Positions 9,485 through 20,599 of a stretch of 64,000 nucleotides of DNA are shown here, one piece after another. Position 1 is the first letter of the stretch, and each line of letters starts with the position of its first letter. Both the position numbers and the translations under genes were made by a program. This DNA comes from Venturia oleaginea. Its lineage: Eukaryota; Ascomycota; Dothideomycetes; Venturiales; Venturiaceae. The notes under the pieces are model-generated. The model was given only the letters and a program-made list of their open reading frames with translations. It was not told where the DNA came from and ran no database searches. The stretch lies in NCBI GenBank assembly GCA_013176395.1, contig JABMLP010000004.1, positions 1,302,001 to 1,366,000 on the forward strand, written 5' to 3'.

Positions 9485-10337
9485 ATGCCCACAGCTTTGA
9501 AGAGGAAGAGTCTCTCAAACCGAGATACGAACAGCTTGGGCAGTCTAACAAGCAATCCAAGACATTAAAATTGCTCTTATCTGCCAACGTATGCCTACTC
9601 CTCGCTATTACAATCACACTCATCATTCTCGCAGTGGACATTGCCCAATCGAATAATACACCCGAATGCTTCGACGGTATATCTCATCTTCACCCAGATC
9701 TCAACCATTGGTTCTCTAACCGAAACTATACGGAAAAGTTACTCAACCCCCCAATTCAATGGGAGCAAAAAACATTTAACACTTCCATCGATGTCGCCAA
9801 AGGTTCCACATCAGACTGGTTCGATCCAGCCAGCCCCGAAGTCTCCGCAGACTGGTTTTCCAAACTCGAGATTGGACACATCGCCATCAGCGATGCGGAA
9901 GCACTCTGCCTTCCAACGGAAACGGCCCGTGACGAAAAGGGATATATAGGTGTTCTTGAAGTATTCCATCAACTCTATTGCTTGGTAAGTCCGTATCTCT
10001 TCAACCTTACCTTGCCTTCCCGAGACCCCAACTCATATACATACATGTGACGAAACTTACGCCATAGAATCTAGAATCATATCCGCCAACGCTTTTACAA
10101 CCTCACCACTTTCCATCAACACAGCGAGTCAACCCATCTCACTTCTTCCCACGATAAACATTGCTTTAATTATCTATGGTAGACTCTGTTGCTCACGTTG
10201 ACGTTGGTGTTTTGTCTTTGGCATGGAATGAAGAGTTGAAGGATTATATTACTGGTTTTGCGGTTGTGAAACGATGTCAGAATTTTGAGGTTGTGAAAGA
10301 GTGGGTGAAGGGGGTGGGGGGGGGGGGGGCGTTGTAG
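9485..10337 (+). pseudogene. UstYa/DUF3328-like oxidase, decayed
   Basis: UstYa-family proteins are membrane-anchored copper-type oxidases that cross-link or cyclise core peptides of fungal RiPPs. The reading frame shows a membrane anchor (LLLAITITLIILAV), the signature IGHIAISDAEALCLP, then YIGVLEVFHQLYC and, after a 90-nt phase-0 intron (9985-10074, GTAAGT...CTAG), NHIRQRFYNL and HDKHCFNYLW. These correspond to the two HxxHC motifs; the first has become HxxYC. Lesions: the ATG at 9485 is out of frame with the body, TAG at 10180 replaces the expected Gln after YLW, and a one-base shift near 10191 precedes HVDVGVLSLAWNEELK. The frame then reaches a G14 run and stops at 10337. Family assignment is from motif recognition; loss of function is well supported. 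Confidence 0.82.
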
Positions 10338-10979
10338 ATTTAGTTGATAGAGAATAGGGATAGAAGAGCGATATTGATGATTTTCTAGCGTTGAGATTTC
10401 TAGGAATCCATCCATGTCAATGTTGAATTAAGAGAATGCTATTTCTAATTAACGAAACGCGGCCGAGTTGTTAACTTCTCCTCCTTCTCCTGCCAACTGC
10501 TCCTCCTTCTTCTCCTGTCAACTTCTTCTTCTCCTCCCGTCGTCCTTGACTACTTTTAAATTCGAATGCAGTGCATTCCACACCATAAGGTTTGCTGTCG
10601 TGGATATTTGGCTTGACGTCATAGCTACAACAAGCCGATTTCTACAATTACCATTCTATTAATATTCTACTAGTTTTGATATTCGTTATAGCTAGGGGAT
10701 TAACTTACGCACCACCATTTAACTCTAGAATCGCATTGACCCCACGTCTTGCCCTCTTCATTGATGCATTCTTTTTGGTCGTTGTAACTCTTTACTAACA
10801 TTAGCTTAAGAGAGAGAGAGAGGGTAGAGAGACGTATATAGCAAGTTCTAATGTCTCTGTAGCAGCATTTTTTCGCGAGAGTACACTATATGTTGTATAT
10901 ATTAGTATACAGATCGTACAAAGTCATACAGGAAGAAGGGGTTCTTACGTATTCTGATGAGGCAACAAGGATAGGATAG
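10338..10979. other. No gene; CT-rich tract and GA microsatellite
   Basis: A pyrimidine-rich stretch (about 10475-10545) and a short (GA)n run near 10811-10822 are the only structure visible. The first bases after 10337 match the sequence after the second UstYa fragment near 11770, so this is the old 3' flank of the gene. Confidence 0.45.
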
Positions 10980-11155
10980 TATTACGGGACGGTAGCTGGA
11001 AAGACGCAGCATACTCGTAGCCAAAGATTGTTTAGATTCAGTTAAGGAGTGAAGGTATCTACGAACAGAGAACCTCAATGAGGTTCTGTCTCTCTATTAG
11101 GCTCAATCAGGCTTAGGCTCTTAGCCTATACCAACCATGGGCCATGCCCATAACA
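10980..11155 (-). mobile_element. Solo LTR of Gypsy-1
   Basis: A 176-bp copy of the Gypsy-1 LTR in minus orientation, running from TATTACGGGAC to CCCATAACA on the plus strand. It is flanked on both sides by the 5-bp target duplication GATAG (10975-10979 and 11156-11160). An intact duplication around a single LTR indicates insertion followed by LTR-LTR recombination. It differs from the full-length copies at a few bases. Confidence 0.92.
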
Positions 11156-11671
11156 GATAGAGGTGGAGGATAGTAGAAAAGATGATGGTAAGCTTCACGG
11201 TCGTTAGATTTGGATTGAAGTGTTCTGCGCCTGACGTTCTTCGTCGCCGTCCACCATACTTATATTACGTTCGCGGCGGGTTTATAAATATCTATCTAGC
11301 CTGTAAGATTGTACCACAGTAGTAACTATCGCAAGGATCCGCAAGGATATTTTTACTATCCGATATCGGGCTTTCTGATCCTTGCAAATTGGCAGCTAAG
11401 GCTGTTTTTACTCCAAATTACAGCAGAACGGGAGGGTGTCTCTTGAAAGACATTCACTTCTGACCGTGAAAGTTTTGGTGGACGATCTCCCGAGGGCCTA
11501 AAATCCGTTGAAAATTCCTGGCCAGACGCGTGTCAGATAAGGGATAAAGAGGATACGAGATACCTTTATAATATTGTAATCAAATCTAGAGATTTCATAA
11601 CATACCTTGTAGATAAGAAATTTAAGAAGCGTAATCGACAGGTCGACGATAAACGACGTGTTTAATTAGCA
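11156..11671. other. No supported gene
   Basis: AT-leaning sequence without long open frames, TIRs or LTR similarity that I can see. It separates the solo LTR from the second UstYa fragment. Confidence 0.4.
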
Positions 11672-11782
11672 AAGGATTATATTGCTGATTTCGTGGTTGT
11701 AAAACAATATAGGAATTTTGAGTTTTTGACCTCGGGAAGGAGTAGGCGCAGGCGAAGGGCAGGGAGGTGTAGATTTAGTTGA
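11672..11782 (+). pseudogene. 3' fragment of a second UstYa/DUF3328 paralogue
   Basis: Reads KDYIADFVVVKQYRNFEF, aligning with KDYITGFAVVKRCQNFE near the end of the first remnant; about four fifths of the bases match over 51 nt. The similarity extends past the coding end (GTAGATTTAGTTGAT...GAGAAT at 11768 and 10333), so it reflects duplication of a segment including 3' flank. Everything upstream of KDYI is missing and replaced by unrelated sequence. Too short to be functional. Confidence 0.65.
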
Positions 11783-12471
11783 TGGAGAATGGGGAATGGG
11801 AATGAGTGAGATAGATAAGATGGAAGATTTGCGTATTGTGCTTTCGAGGTTATTGAGGACATTTGGAACATGCAATCGAGTCTGAGAGCTACTATGTAGT
11901 AAGACAGCAGCAGATGAAGAATTTTACATTCATTGAAAAAACAATGGAAAGGGAGACAAGGAAATTAGGGCTGATAGTGCGCCGCTCGCCGCAGAAATGA
12001 AAGGAGACATCAGCATTATTTGAGAATTTTATGCAAGGCGTGCAAGGCGGTCGCTGAACTCCTCTTCACCCACCCAGGATCGGTTTTTGGCCCTTACATC
12101 GATCTCGGCCATGCACAAATAAATACTAGACGAGACTGGGCTGAATGCAGATTCTGGCAAAGATCGGACAAATAATGCGGGCGTTTCATTAATTCAGTGG
12201 CCTTACCAGTGTCTTGAAATCGGAGGCAGCGTTAGTTTAAGAGTCGCTTAACTCTAGATCAATATCGATAAATTTGGCAATTCCAAAGAAGAGGATCACC
12301 AGAATTTGATCGATATCGATCTCGAGTTGTGCGTGTTTATTTCGGTTTAGGTGTGCCATGAGCGGCACCGATTTGATGAAGCCACTGTGCGCTTAAATTA
12401 CTTCGAATGCTGATATAAGCCTGATCGACGATGCATCCTGGGCTAACGTAAAATTGTTGCGGTTGCTTTTG
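11783..12471. other. No supported gene
   Basis: Short frames only. It lies between the UstYa fragment and the 3' end of the decarboxylase-like pseudogene. Confidence 0.4.
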
Positions 12472-13949
12472 CTAATAAACCAAACATATCCCAGTACACC
12501 GAAGTCCAAACGCCAACCCAAATGTCAGTACATCGTCCTCCAAAACAGCCAAAGCAGAACAAACAGGAACATTGATATGTCCAAATGGTGCTTGTGGAAA
12601 AAATGTCAAGTTAACTTCCAGTCGGAAAATCAGGCAATGAGTCGATCCATCATAATGGAAACTGCCAATTTCATCACCTTTCGTCACATTCTGCCCCACC
12701 TTCACAAAAGCTTCGCAGCTGCTCACCTCGGCCATGAGTCCAATCCTCGGATCGTCCGCTTGTATGAAAATGAGAAGACGGGTCGCCTTCTGGCAAAGGT
12801 AGGCTTGCAAGTTATTCGGTGCAGCTGGATCGGGATTTGGTTTCCCTGCCGAGTCGAGGTTGGCGAATCCTTCAAAGGCATTTTGGAGGAAATATGTGCC
12901 TGATATGTGGAGGATCTTGACGATTTTGCCGGTGACTGGTGCGTGCCAGCGGTGATAACTGAGGGCGGGAGGAAAGCTTGGTAGACACCGCCACCGTCGA
13001 ATTGTCTTGCTAGAGGATCGTTGTCGAGCATTTCGAGGAGAGAGTATGGTTGACCTTTCAAATCGAAGCTATCGTGCTATTTCACCTTGGATGCTATTCG
13101 GTATGGGCTTGATTCGCATGCGTTGCAGATTATGCGGGCATCGTCTGGAGAAGCCGTGGGACGGACTCCGTCTCTCCATCTTCGGATGAAGAAGTCGTCC
13201 CAAGATTTGTAACCGTATGAGGGCAAGGTTGGGTCACAAATGAATGCTTGAGTAAAGGTCGTAGGCTTCGATGGTGTAGCATCCGTAACAACTCTTGCCA
13301 TAGCATCCAATACTTCTTCGCACAGCCATCCCTTGGGATTGTTGGTAAAGACTGGGGTGGAATCTCTCGAGTCTAAAAAGGTCGACCATGATCTAAGGAT
13401 ATTTTGAATATGGTGGTTGATGTCTGCTCGAGAAAAGAGATGGAGTCCAGCCACTGTAGCCATCAGATAAGCAAGGACTGCATTGAAGGGGAATCCAACC
13501 AATTCTTTCTGGCCGTCCGAAGTGTATTGCCAGATTGGAGCAGTCTTCATGAGATCGTCGAAGACGCGGAGCATCGATTGGTAATCGAGTACGATTAGCT
13601 GGTCGGTTGGATCTAAACTCTCCATGGACGATGTTTCTTCGAACATCTCATGAAACAGCTGAAAGACTTTCCAGTCACTTTCAATAAAGGTCTTGAATGC
13701 TTCTAGAGCTGGATGCAGTCGGGTGTGCTTTTCTCCTCTGTCACTAGTGGGCCATGGAGCCATGCTTCAAATCGACGTTTTGGAGTGGTGATAAAGATGA
13801 GAAGCAGGTGGGCAATACTCGCCATTGTGCTGGATTAGCGTGCGGGATTGGCCGGAAAGAAGTGGTATAAATGTATTGATTTCCAAAATCAACATGTCTG
13901 GATTTGAAAGGCATTTTAAAGTTCGAGGCATGCTCTGTGCAGTTATCAC
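12472..13949 (-). pseudogene. PsiD-like / phosphatidylserine-decarboxylase-family enzyme, decayed
   Basis: The PsiD-like branch of the PLP-independent, pyruvoyl-type decarboxylases acts on aromatic amino acids or related substrates. The N-terminal half reads RLHPALEAFKTFIESD, FHEMFEE, VGFPFNAVL, YGYKSWDDFFIRRW and GVRPTASPDDARII, then KGQPYSLLEML. After a frameshift it continues YHRWHAPVTGKIV, ARRALIF-like and GLMAEVSSCEAFVKVGQ, and finally the catalytic-region GSTHCLIFR. Breaks: TGA at 13767-13769, TAG at 13077-13079, a one-base frameshift near 12985, and an apparent loss of several residues between GLM and AEVSSCE. Both stops fit C-to-T change of CGA and CAG codons. Family identity is confident, the exact substrate class is not, and it is not functional as written. 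Confidence 0.82.
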
Positions 13950-14770
13950 CCTCCCCTTCCAAAAGCACGGTATAATATGATCAGTCTAGCGTCGTAAAGG
14001 GCTAGGCCATCCCTTGCTTTAACCTGACGGAGGCTGCCACCTTGCAACTCCCTGCGTGTGGTCCTAGATCTCTTCATCAATCCAATCGTGATCTCGAAAT
14101 TGAGAGTGTGATGCGAGGTCGATTACTTGGCAGTGTGATAGCGCTGGTAATTCCTTGGGAGTACGGAGGGAGAGTTCGTGGTATAGGCCCAATGGAAAGT
14201 CCACGACCGTATTTCTTGTAGAGATAAATTTGAGGTTGGTCAATTTTGATGTAGAGCTACTATTGATGCCTCCGAACCCAGACCTTCGATTTAGGTTCAT
14301 ACTCAATTGGGAAGGTTGCTTTCTCTGAAGTCGAGATTGATCGTAAAAATATAATAGGGCTTTTTTTTATTTTAAGTAATCTTTTGATATAGATTGAAAT
14401 TGATATTAATTCACGAACGGTTAATTCTCTTGACCTTTGATGGGGGCCATGAAGTGGAGGGTGGTGTCATGGGTTGGTTCTGCATACTGATTGATTCCGT
14501 GTCCCCCCTACTGCCTGCCTCCAGGACTCACGACATTAGCTTTGTATCTGAACACTTTTAACTCGAAATCAATATCGGCAAATCTCTGGCGGCCTTAGGA
14601 GAGAATCTCGCTAGAAAATCAACAACATCCATTTTTAACTAATGGCGTAAATTCGAATTTCAGGTGTTGTCGAAGGGCAGGGAATTGGTGAAGCCACCTT
14701 GCTCCTGAACCACCACCCCGACGTTAACAACATCAACATCTTCTTCTCTTCTTCTTCTTCAGCTGAAACA
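13950..14770. other. Intergenic with a gene-like C-terminal frame (14064-14306, -)
   Basis: The minus-strand frame 14064-14306 has convincing protein composition (FISTRNTVVDFPLGLYHELS, then HCQVIDLASHSQFRDHDWID) and ends in a normal stop. It looks like the last exon or fragment of a lost gene. I do not recognise the family and see no upstream exon. The rest has a T8 run near 14361 and a (TTC)n pyrimidine tract at 14740-14760 just before the next start codon. Confidence 0.3.
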
Positions 14771-15369
14771 ATGCAGGTAACGCCAACATTCGATGCCTCC
14801 TATAAAGGGAGGCTTCTAGAACATCAGCCCTTGGGAGAATACGGGAGCGGAGAAGCGAAACCAGGGAATGGGTAGCGTTCTCAATTGAATGAGGCAAATT
14901 ATTCAACGGCAAGGTGTCATATGTGAAGCAGGATGGGATACAGTAGATTGTGCTGCTTTGCGCGCTGCTTACTATCACCGGTACATCCATGTATTTCATT
15001 TCCTGGCCGTCATTCCAAGCGTGATATTGATGACTAACATAGGTATCGCGATTGACCTCTTCCTTGCCTCCCTAACCGTCGACATCTCTTTCGTCGCCGA
15101 TGAAGAATCACGATTGCAGAAGAAAGTAAACGGGCTTCCTTATGACGGATCGACCGATCTGACACTATATGCCGCGTCTTTCTCTCTTATGAATACTGTT
15201 ATGGCGGCGGCGACGTTATTTGGTCCGTTGAAGTCAAAAGCATGGGTGGTGGACTATGACTTCGATTTTGGGAGGCATTGTTCTCAGCGGTGCTGTTCCT
15301 TATCTACTCTTCACCCGCGGGTGGGAACCAGAAAAGTGGTGCCGAAAAGTCATGAAACCTGCTGCGTAA
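14771..15369 (+). pseudogene. Small membrane protein gene with frameshift (unrecognised)
   Basis: A TTC-rich leader precedes ATG at 14771, a typical fungal start context. The body frame (about 14960-15240) encodes a membrane-type segment (FLAVIPSVILMTNIGIAIDL) then a soluble DEESRLQKKVNGLPYDGSTD and a second hydrophobic stretch. A different frame supplies the natural-looking C-terminus (GWWTMTSILGGIVLSGAVPY...EPEKWCRKVMK) ending TAA at 15369. The two frames meet at an AAAA run near 15238, consistent with a one-base insertion. An intron near the start may also be needed. Family not recognised. Confidence 0.4.
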
Positions 15370-16744
15370 TGCTATGGCAGTGGGAGAGATGAATTCAGTA
15401 AAATCGGGTACAAATACAAATACAACCACCAGTTCTGCTATAAACCCGTAATCTTGAACTCCGCACTTTTCGCTCCAAGACCTCTAATACTCCTCCCCTT
15501 TTCCTTTCCCGTTTCTCCCGTCCCAACCAACCAGGCTTTGGCCTACGTGTTTGTTATATCCTTTCTCCTAGATCCCTACCGCGGGTCTAGAACGAAAAGT
15601 AACCAATCGCTCCTCTCACCAGGAAGAGCTGATGAACTACTCCAAATTCCCTGTGCCAAATATACCCAAATACAAAATTATCCAAAAAAAGAAAGAAAAC
15701 CCCTACCCTTCTCCATTGCACAAAAACGAAACCAATCAAAAAGAGGTAAATTAAATTACAATCCTCCAATCCAAGCCTTACAAAGATCCCTCCTCCAAAT
15801 CAGAAACAAAAGAACAAACTTCCCGTTTTCAAAAGGTTGAAAGATATCTATAATAAGGATATGTATAAACATCATCTCCACAATCCTCTCCAAAAAAGAG
15901 TAAACGCCAAAAAACCAAACTAAAAAGAACAATCTCCACAATCCCTACGAAAAGGCTCTAGGAATTTGTGACGGCTTGCTAGGCTACTGGAACAATCACA
16001 GTGTTCAAGCACCTAACAAGGCGCCACAGTACACGAGCCACAGCAAGACCTATAAGTAGGCCTTGCCCCCAGCGCCCATTTACATAGCTACCTGTAGTTC
16101 GCTATCACATTTAGTCCGTACCTGACTGCTGCTCACGCCTTTCATTAGTTACTACTAGCCGTGACAGAATTCATCGGGCACCTCATTCCACAATAAGAGA
16201 TCGAGAGACTCTATCCCAAATACGGTAGGATATCAGCGCCTTTTCTTCTCCTGATTACAGTACGATTGCCAACAAATAGTAACATCGATGCGAATCACCC
16301 GTCCATCAATTCCCAATCACCAGCGATGGATTTCCGGATTCCGAACTTCGCCAGAATCCCATCGATATCGATATCAATCTTGAATCGCGTGATGCAATTC
16401 CACTTCACAGCTTCCGCAGAAGCAATCAACAATTTTACAAATCTATACTCTTTTAAAAATCTATCGTACTACCCTCCATTTATAATTCTACACCCAAGTC
16501 CATGCTACTGCATTGCGGTTAAATATGCTGTCATCATAACCATGTTTCTGCTTCCATATGCAGATATTGAGAAGTGCCATTCTCATGTTCAAAGTTTCCC
16601 ATCCAGTATAGCGCCTGTCGCTGGTATCATTACAGAAAAAATCCCGAAAATCCCGAACGCCATATCCATCCCATTCACCCTCGTCATGAGAGTGTCAAAT
16701 ATCCTCCTCTGATTTTTGTGTCGTGTCGTGTGAGTTGTTGGTGC
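15370..16744. other. No supported gene; 3' side of SOG2-like gene
   Basis: A- and C-rich sequence with several overlapping frames of poor composition, including 15454-15840 and 16266-16712. It lies downstream of the SOG2-like stop codon and upstream of nothing on the plus strand. Confidence 0.4.
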
Positions 16745-19700
16745 CTAATAACGACGCTGTTGATTGCTGGCATAAGCGTCGTATCGAGTGTTGAACGAGC
16801 GATTACCGGCATTGGCACGAGGAGCAGCGGCTGCGGCTGCAGGACCCAATGCGGCCCCAAGTGGAGTGGTAGGGTATGCGCCTCCAGGTGTAGTCAGACC
16901 AGAATGCTCCTTCATGATCCAAGACCAAGAACTGTCCGTAAGCGCAGCAGTGACTTCCTTGCATGCGTTCAATATCTCCTTCATCTCCGTCTTGATGTCA
17001 GCAGGGAGAGAGTTCTTGTAATCTCGTGCTCCGGTGAGGACATCAGTGTAGGCATTAATGGTACCCTTGAGGAAAAAGAGAAAGTCTGGGTTCACGCGTG
17101 CTGGATCTATCGTGCCTGAGATATACCTGGAGACTTGATCGAGGTCACGGGCAAAATCCTGGCATTGCTTTCCAAGGCTATGGAAACGCTCTGGGGCTCG
17201 TGGGTCATTGGTCGGCTTGCTCATCGACTCTTGCTGTTTGCGGACGAAGAATTCACGGAGATTGGAGGCAAGACTGCCATTGCCACCGTGCTCTTCCAGA
17301 CAGAGGCGAGCGAGTTTGCGGGTATTCGCGATGATCCTCGAGAATTGTGCTTCTTCCGCTGGCGGACCCCGCTTAGAAATGCCCTGGGCGGCTGAGAAGT
17401 CACCGGAAGCCTGCGAGTCCACAGGAGAATTCGGGTATCGAGCAAGTGCGACATCTTGTGGCTCCAGGATGAGTGACGAGTTCAAAGAACTTGGAGGCGA
17501 CGAAAGGTAGTTGCCAATAGCTGGAGAGCTGCTACTGGCCAAGGCATTGCCAGCGAAAATACGTCGGTCGTCGCTACTGGCGATGGGAGTACCAGCGAAG
17601 GAGCGTCCAGCATCACTGCCAGCGAGAGTGCTTCCAACAAAGAATCGTCCAGTATCGCTACCAGCTAGAGTATTTCCAGCAAACGAGCGGCTTGGTCCTT
17701 GTGCGGTTGGAGGACGGGACGAGTCCGAGTCGATGGTGACACCTCTCGAAGTGTTAATGCGGCGTCTGGGAGGGTTTGCGACAGTGTTGACAGAATTGCC
17801 GACTGAAGTGACAAAATTCCCGATTGAAGTGGCAGGATTATGCATGGCAGTGGCCTGGTGTGGTGATGCTGCACCGGCATTCAATTGGAATGCATCAATG
17901 AGGTGGTGAAGGTTCATGCATTCGTCGCGAGCGTGCTGTAAAGCCCGAGAGTATTTGAGGTGGGAACTGTTACCTAGAATCTTGCCGATGATTTCTTGGT
18001 TGGCGCCTGTCAGTTGGTCGTCGCTCGCCTTTCCCAACTTGATGAGGTCTTGGTCATACTGGAACGCGTAGCCAGTGAGCCAGGGAACGGCTGAAAAGGC
18101 TCGAGCGATTGCCATGCCAAATTCTCTAACCTGAGTCTTTGGCATTGGTGGTGGAGACGGGCCTCCAAGATTGAGGTCCTTCATTGGCATGTACACCTTT
18201 TCGACGAGGTTGATGATAGAATTAGTCGCGATGCGCAGAGCTGTCTGGCGCTCCTCCGTCAACTCTTTGCAATCGTCAATCGCATTCCATACCCATTCAA
18301 GCGCAGAAATAAGCTGGTCGAAGTAGCCTAGGACCACTGCGAGGATAGTGGCCAGCTTTTCTTGCGACTCGCGGTCAACGAATGTGTCTGAGTACTCAGA
18401 GTTGCCCGGTTCGAATTGACGAATGACGCTGCCTTCAGTTCCCACCAAGTACGAGGTTTGCGGAGCCATGGCGGGTGGTGAGGATAGACCGCCGAGGAAA
18501 TGTGGTGTTGAAGATGGTAACGCTCTTGGTGTGAGGACACTTTGTTTGCGATGGTCAGACTTGTTGGTGGACTCGCCGTTCGTTGAGCCCATGTTGCTGC
18601 CTGGCGTCAAAAGGTCGGCTGGGCGCATGACTGGATCATAGGAGCCTCGTGACGCTAGTGGCCTGGAGAAAGAAGGGTTGTGGGAACGGATTCCTGGGTT
18701 TCTCATATTTTCTGGTCTGAAAATTTCGGGGATACCCGGCATTGGTGGCGCGTCTGACGGCGACGTGATAGCCGCATCGGAAACACTGCCTCCGTTGGAT
18801 GGGACGACTGGGAACCGATTTCTGCCTCCGCGATTTCTGGATGAAGCGCGAGGAGTTTCTGCAGAGTCAAGGCTGCTACAGAAGTCAGCGAATTTCAAAA
18901 TGCAAATAGAAAATGTGAAACTCACAAGCCATCTCGATCAAGAGTGGATTCTTTCGGCGTCTGAACTTTGTCTTTTCCAAATCCCAACTTTTCTCCAGCC
19001 TTTTCTCCAACGTTTTTAGCTTTCTTGCGGAGATACTTTTTGATCTCCATGGTCATCAAAGTCTCGTGCTCGTTAGGATTTGTGGGCTTCGAGGAATTGA
19101 CGTTGCTCCTTGCCGCAACGTAGGCTTCGGATGGTGGAAACACCAGGGGGTTCTCGTCGAATTTGAGCAATTGCAGACGTGGCAGATCCCCAAGAGATAA
19201 TGGCAGTCTTATAATTCTGTTGCGTCCAATGGCTAAAACCTTGAGTGCTTTCAACCTTCCAATCTCCTCTGGCAATATCTTGATGCGGTTGCGGCTCAGG
19301 TCCAGGATCTCCAGAGTCTCTAGTTTCAATATCTGCGAAACGCGGCGTCAGAGACCTGATGGAGGCAGGAGAATGAAGTTTGGGCGTGGCGATCAGCTAC
19401 TTACAGCCTGTGGTACTTCCTTCAGCGCGTTGTAACGAACGTTCAGATACCTCAATCGACTACACTCGGCGAGCTTGATCGGAAAGGTCACAAGACGGTT
19501 GTGAGAGATGGCTAATCTGTGGATGGGTAATAAGCTATGTGTAGCCAAGTGGCCACGGCAAGCCAAAAGGTGATGATAAAAAGATTGTTGTTGGTTCTTA
19601 TTGTTATAAGGGAGAAGTGATGTTGGGAGGATACATAGTTATGCAGCCTAGAGGGGTAGAGGTGGTCGTCGCCGGGGGTGAATATGAGAGAGTTGGACAC

Positions 19701-19948
19701 CAGATCTGGAGAGTGGGGCAGACTCACCTCTCGATCTCCATCTTCATCACGTCTATAGCCTCGTCTGGCAGCCTTGCGATGTTCTTGTGCGTAAGATCTA
19801 CAGTTACTCCTGGTTGCTGAAGACCGCCATCCTCGACTTTCCTGGTGGTCAGACGAGAACCCTCGATGGCAGCTCGCACCATGGCAGTGACCTCTGCATC
19901 AGAGGCCTGCGGAGGGACCACCGTCCCCGGAGCCAATTCCTCGCTCAT
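16745..19948 (-). CDS. SOG2-like leucine-rich-repeat protein of the RAM/NDR-kinase pathway
   Basis: SOG2-family proteins scaffold the Cbk1/COT1 NDR-kinase network that controls polarity, cell separation and hyphal morphology. Four exons join in frame: 19728-19948, 19405-19516, 18926-19332 and 16745-18875, giving 956 aa. Introns of 211, 72 and 50 nt all have GT(G/A)AGT donors and AG acceptors. The N-terminus carries about five LRRs (for example LETLEILDLSRNRIKILP and LKALKVLAIGRNRIIRLP). A Ser/Pro-rich linker leads to the SOG2 domain, roughly residues 415-905 (from QEKLATILAVVLGYFDQLIS to SSWSWIMKEH). The tail is low-complexity Ala/Gly/Asn and ends NQQRRY. I prefer ATG 19948; an in-frame ATG at 20062 would add 38 residues. 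No lesions seen. Confidence 0.9.
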
Positions 19949-20599
19949 GATGGCGATGAGGTGTCGTTTCTTTGATAATGCAGCGGGTACGGGTACAGGA
20001 GGAGGTTGGATGTTCAAGCGGCTCGCTTCCACGGTTTTGTCGACAGGGGCTGCAAGAGCCACATTTCAATCACAGCCGTGCTCCTGGTTACGCTTGTGCG
20101 ACAGGAGATGCATAATAGTGTCCAATAGATAGACAAGGTAGTGAATGTCTCCTCGATGCCTCTGTAAGTCGAGGGATTTTGGTGTGGCTATACATCGGAT
20201 GCTGAACCTGGCCTCGCTGGCCTGGTCTCCACATGTGCGCTTAGGACTGCCGAGTCAGTCTGCAACCCAAAGAGCACTTCAGGGCATACAACAGGGCTCC
20301 TACAAGACGTTGCTAGAGCAAAAGGAACGCCGCAGACATAAGAAATGCTCTTGAAAATGTCACTATCGAGCACAGTATGATGCCCCCTTTCGTGAGGAAA
20401 CCGCCATTGCTCGATTCGACCACCATGGCAGGACCTGCGCGCCGAATTACTCCATCCTGCCTTTCCACGCCTGCTCAAAACTCGACCACCTACCCAAGGA
20501 GGACTCGCTGGGTACAAGTCTTCCTGGCATCCCGAACGGTCGCGCGAAAGCTCCTTTGTGCGCCAGGAGTCGCCCAGCCTCTACGATTTTATCCTCACC
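19949..20599. other. Upstream region of SOG2-like gene; no other supported gene
   Basis: Promoter and 5' leader of the minus-strand SOG2-like gene. The plus-strand frames here (20145-20354, 20377-20622) are short and have no recognised motif. Confidence 0.4.
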
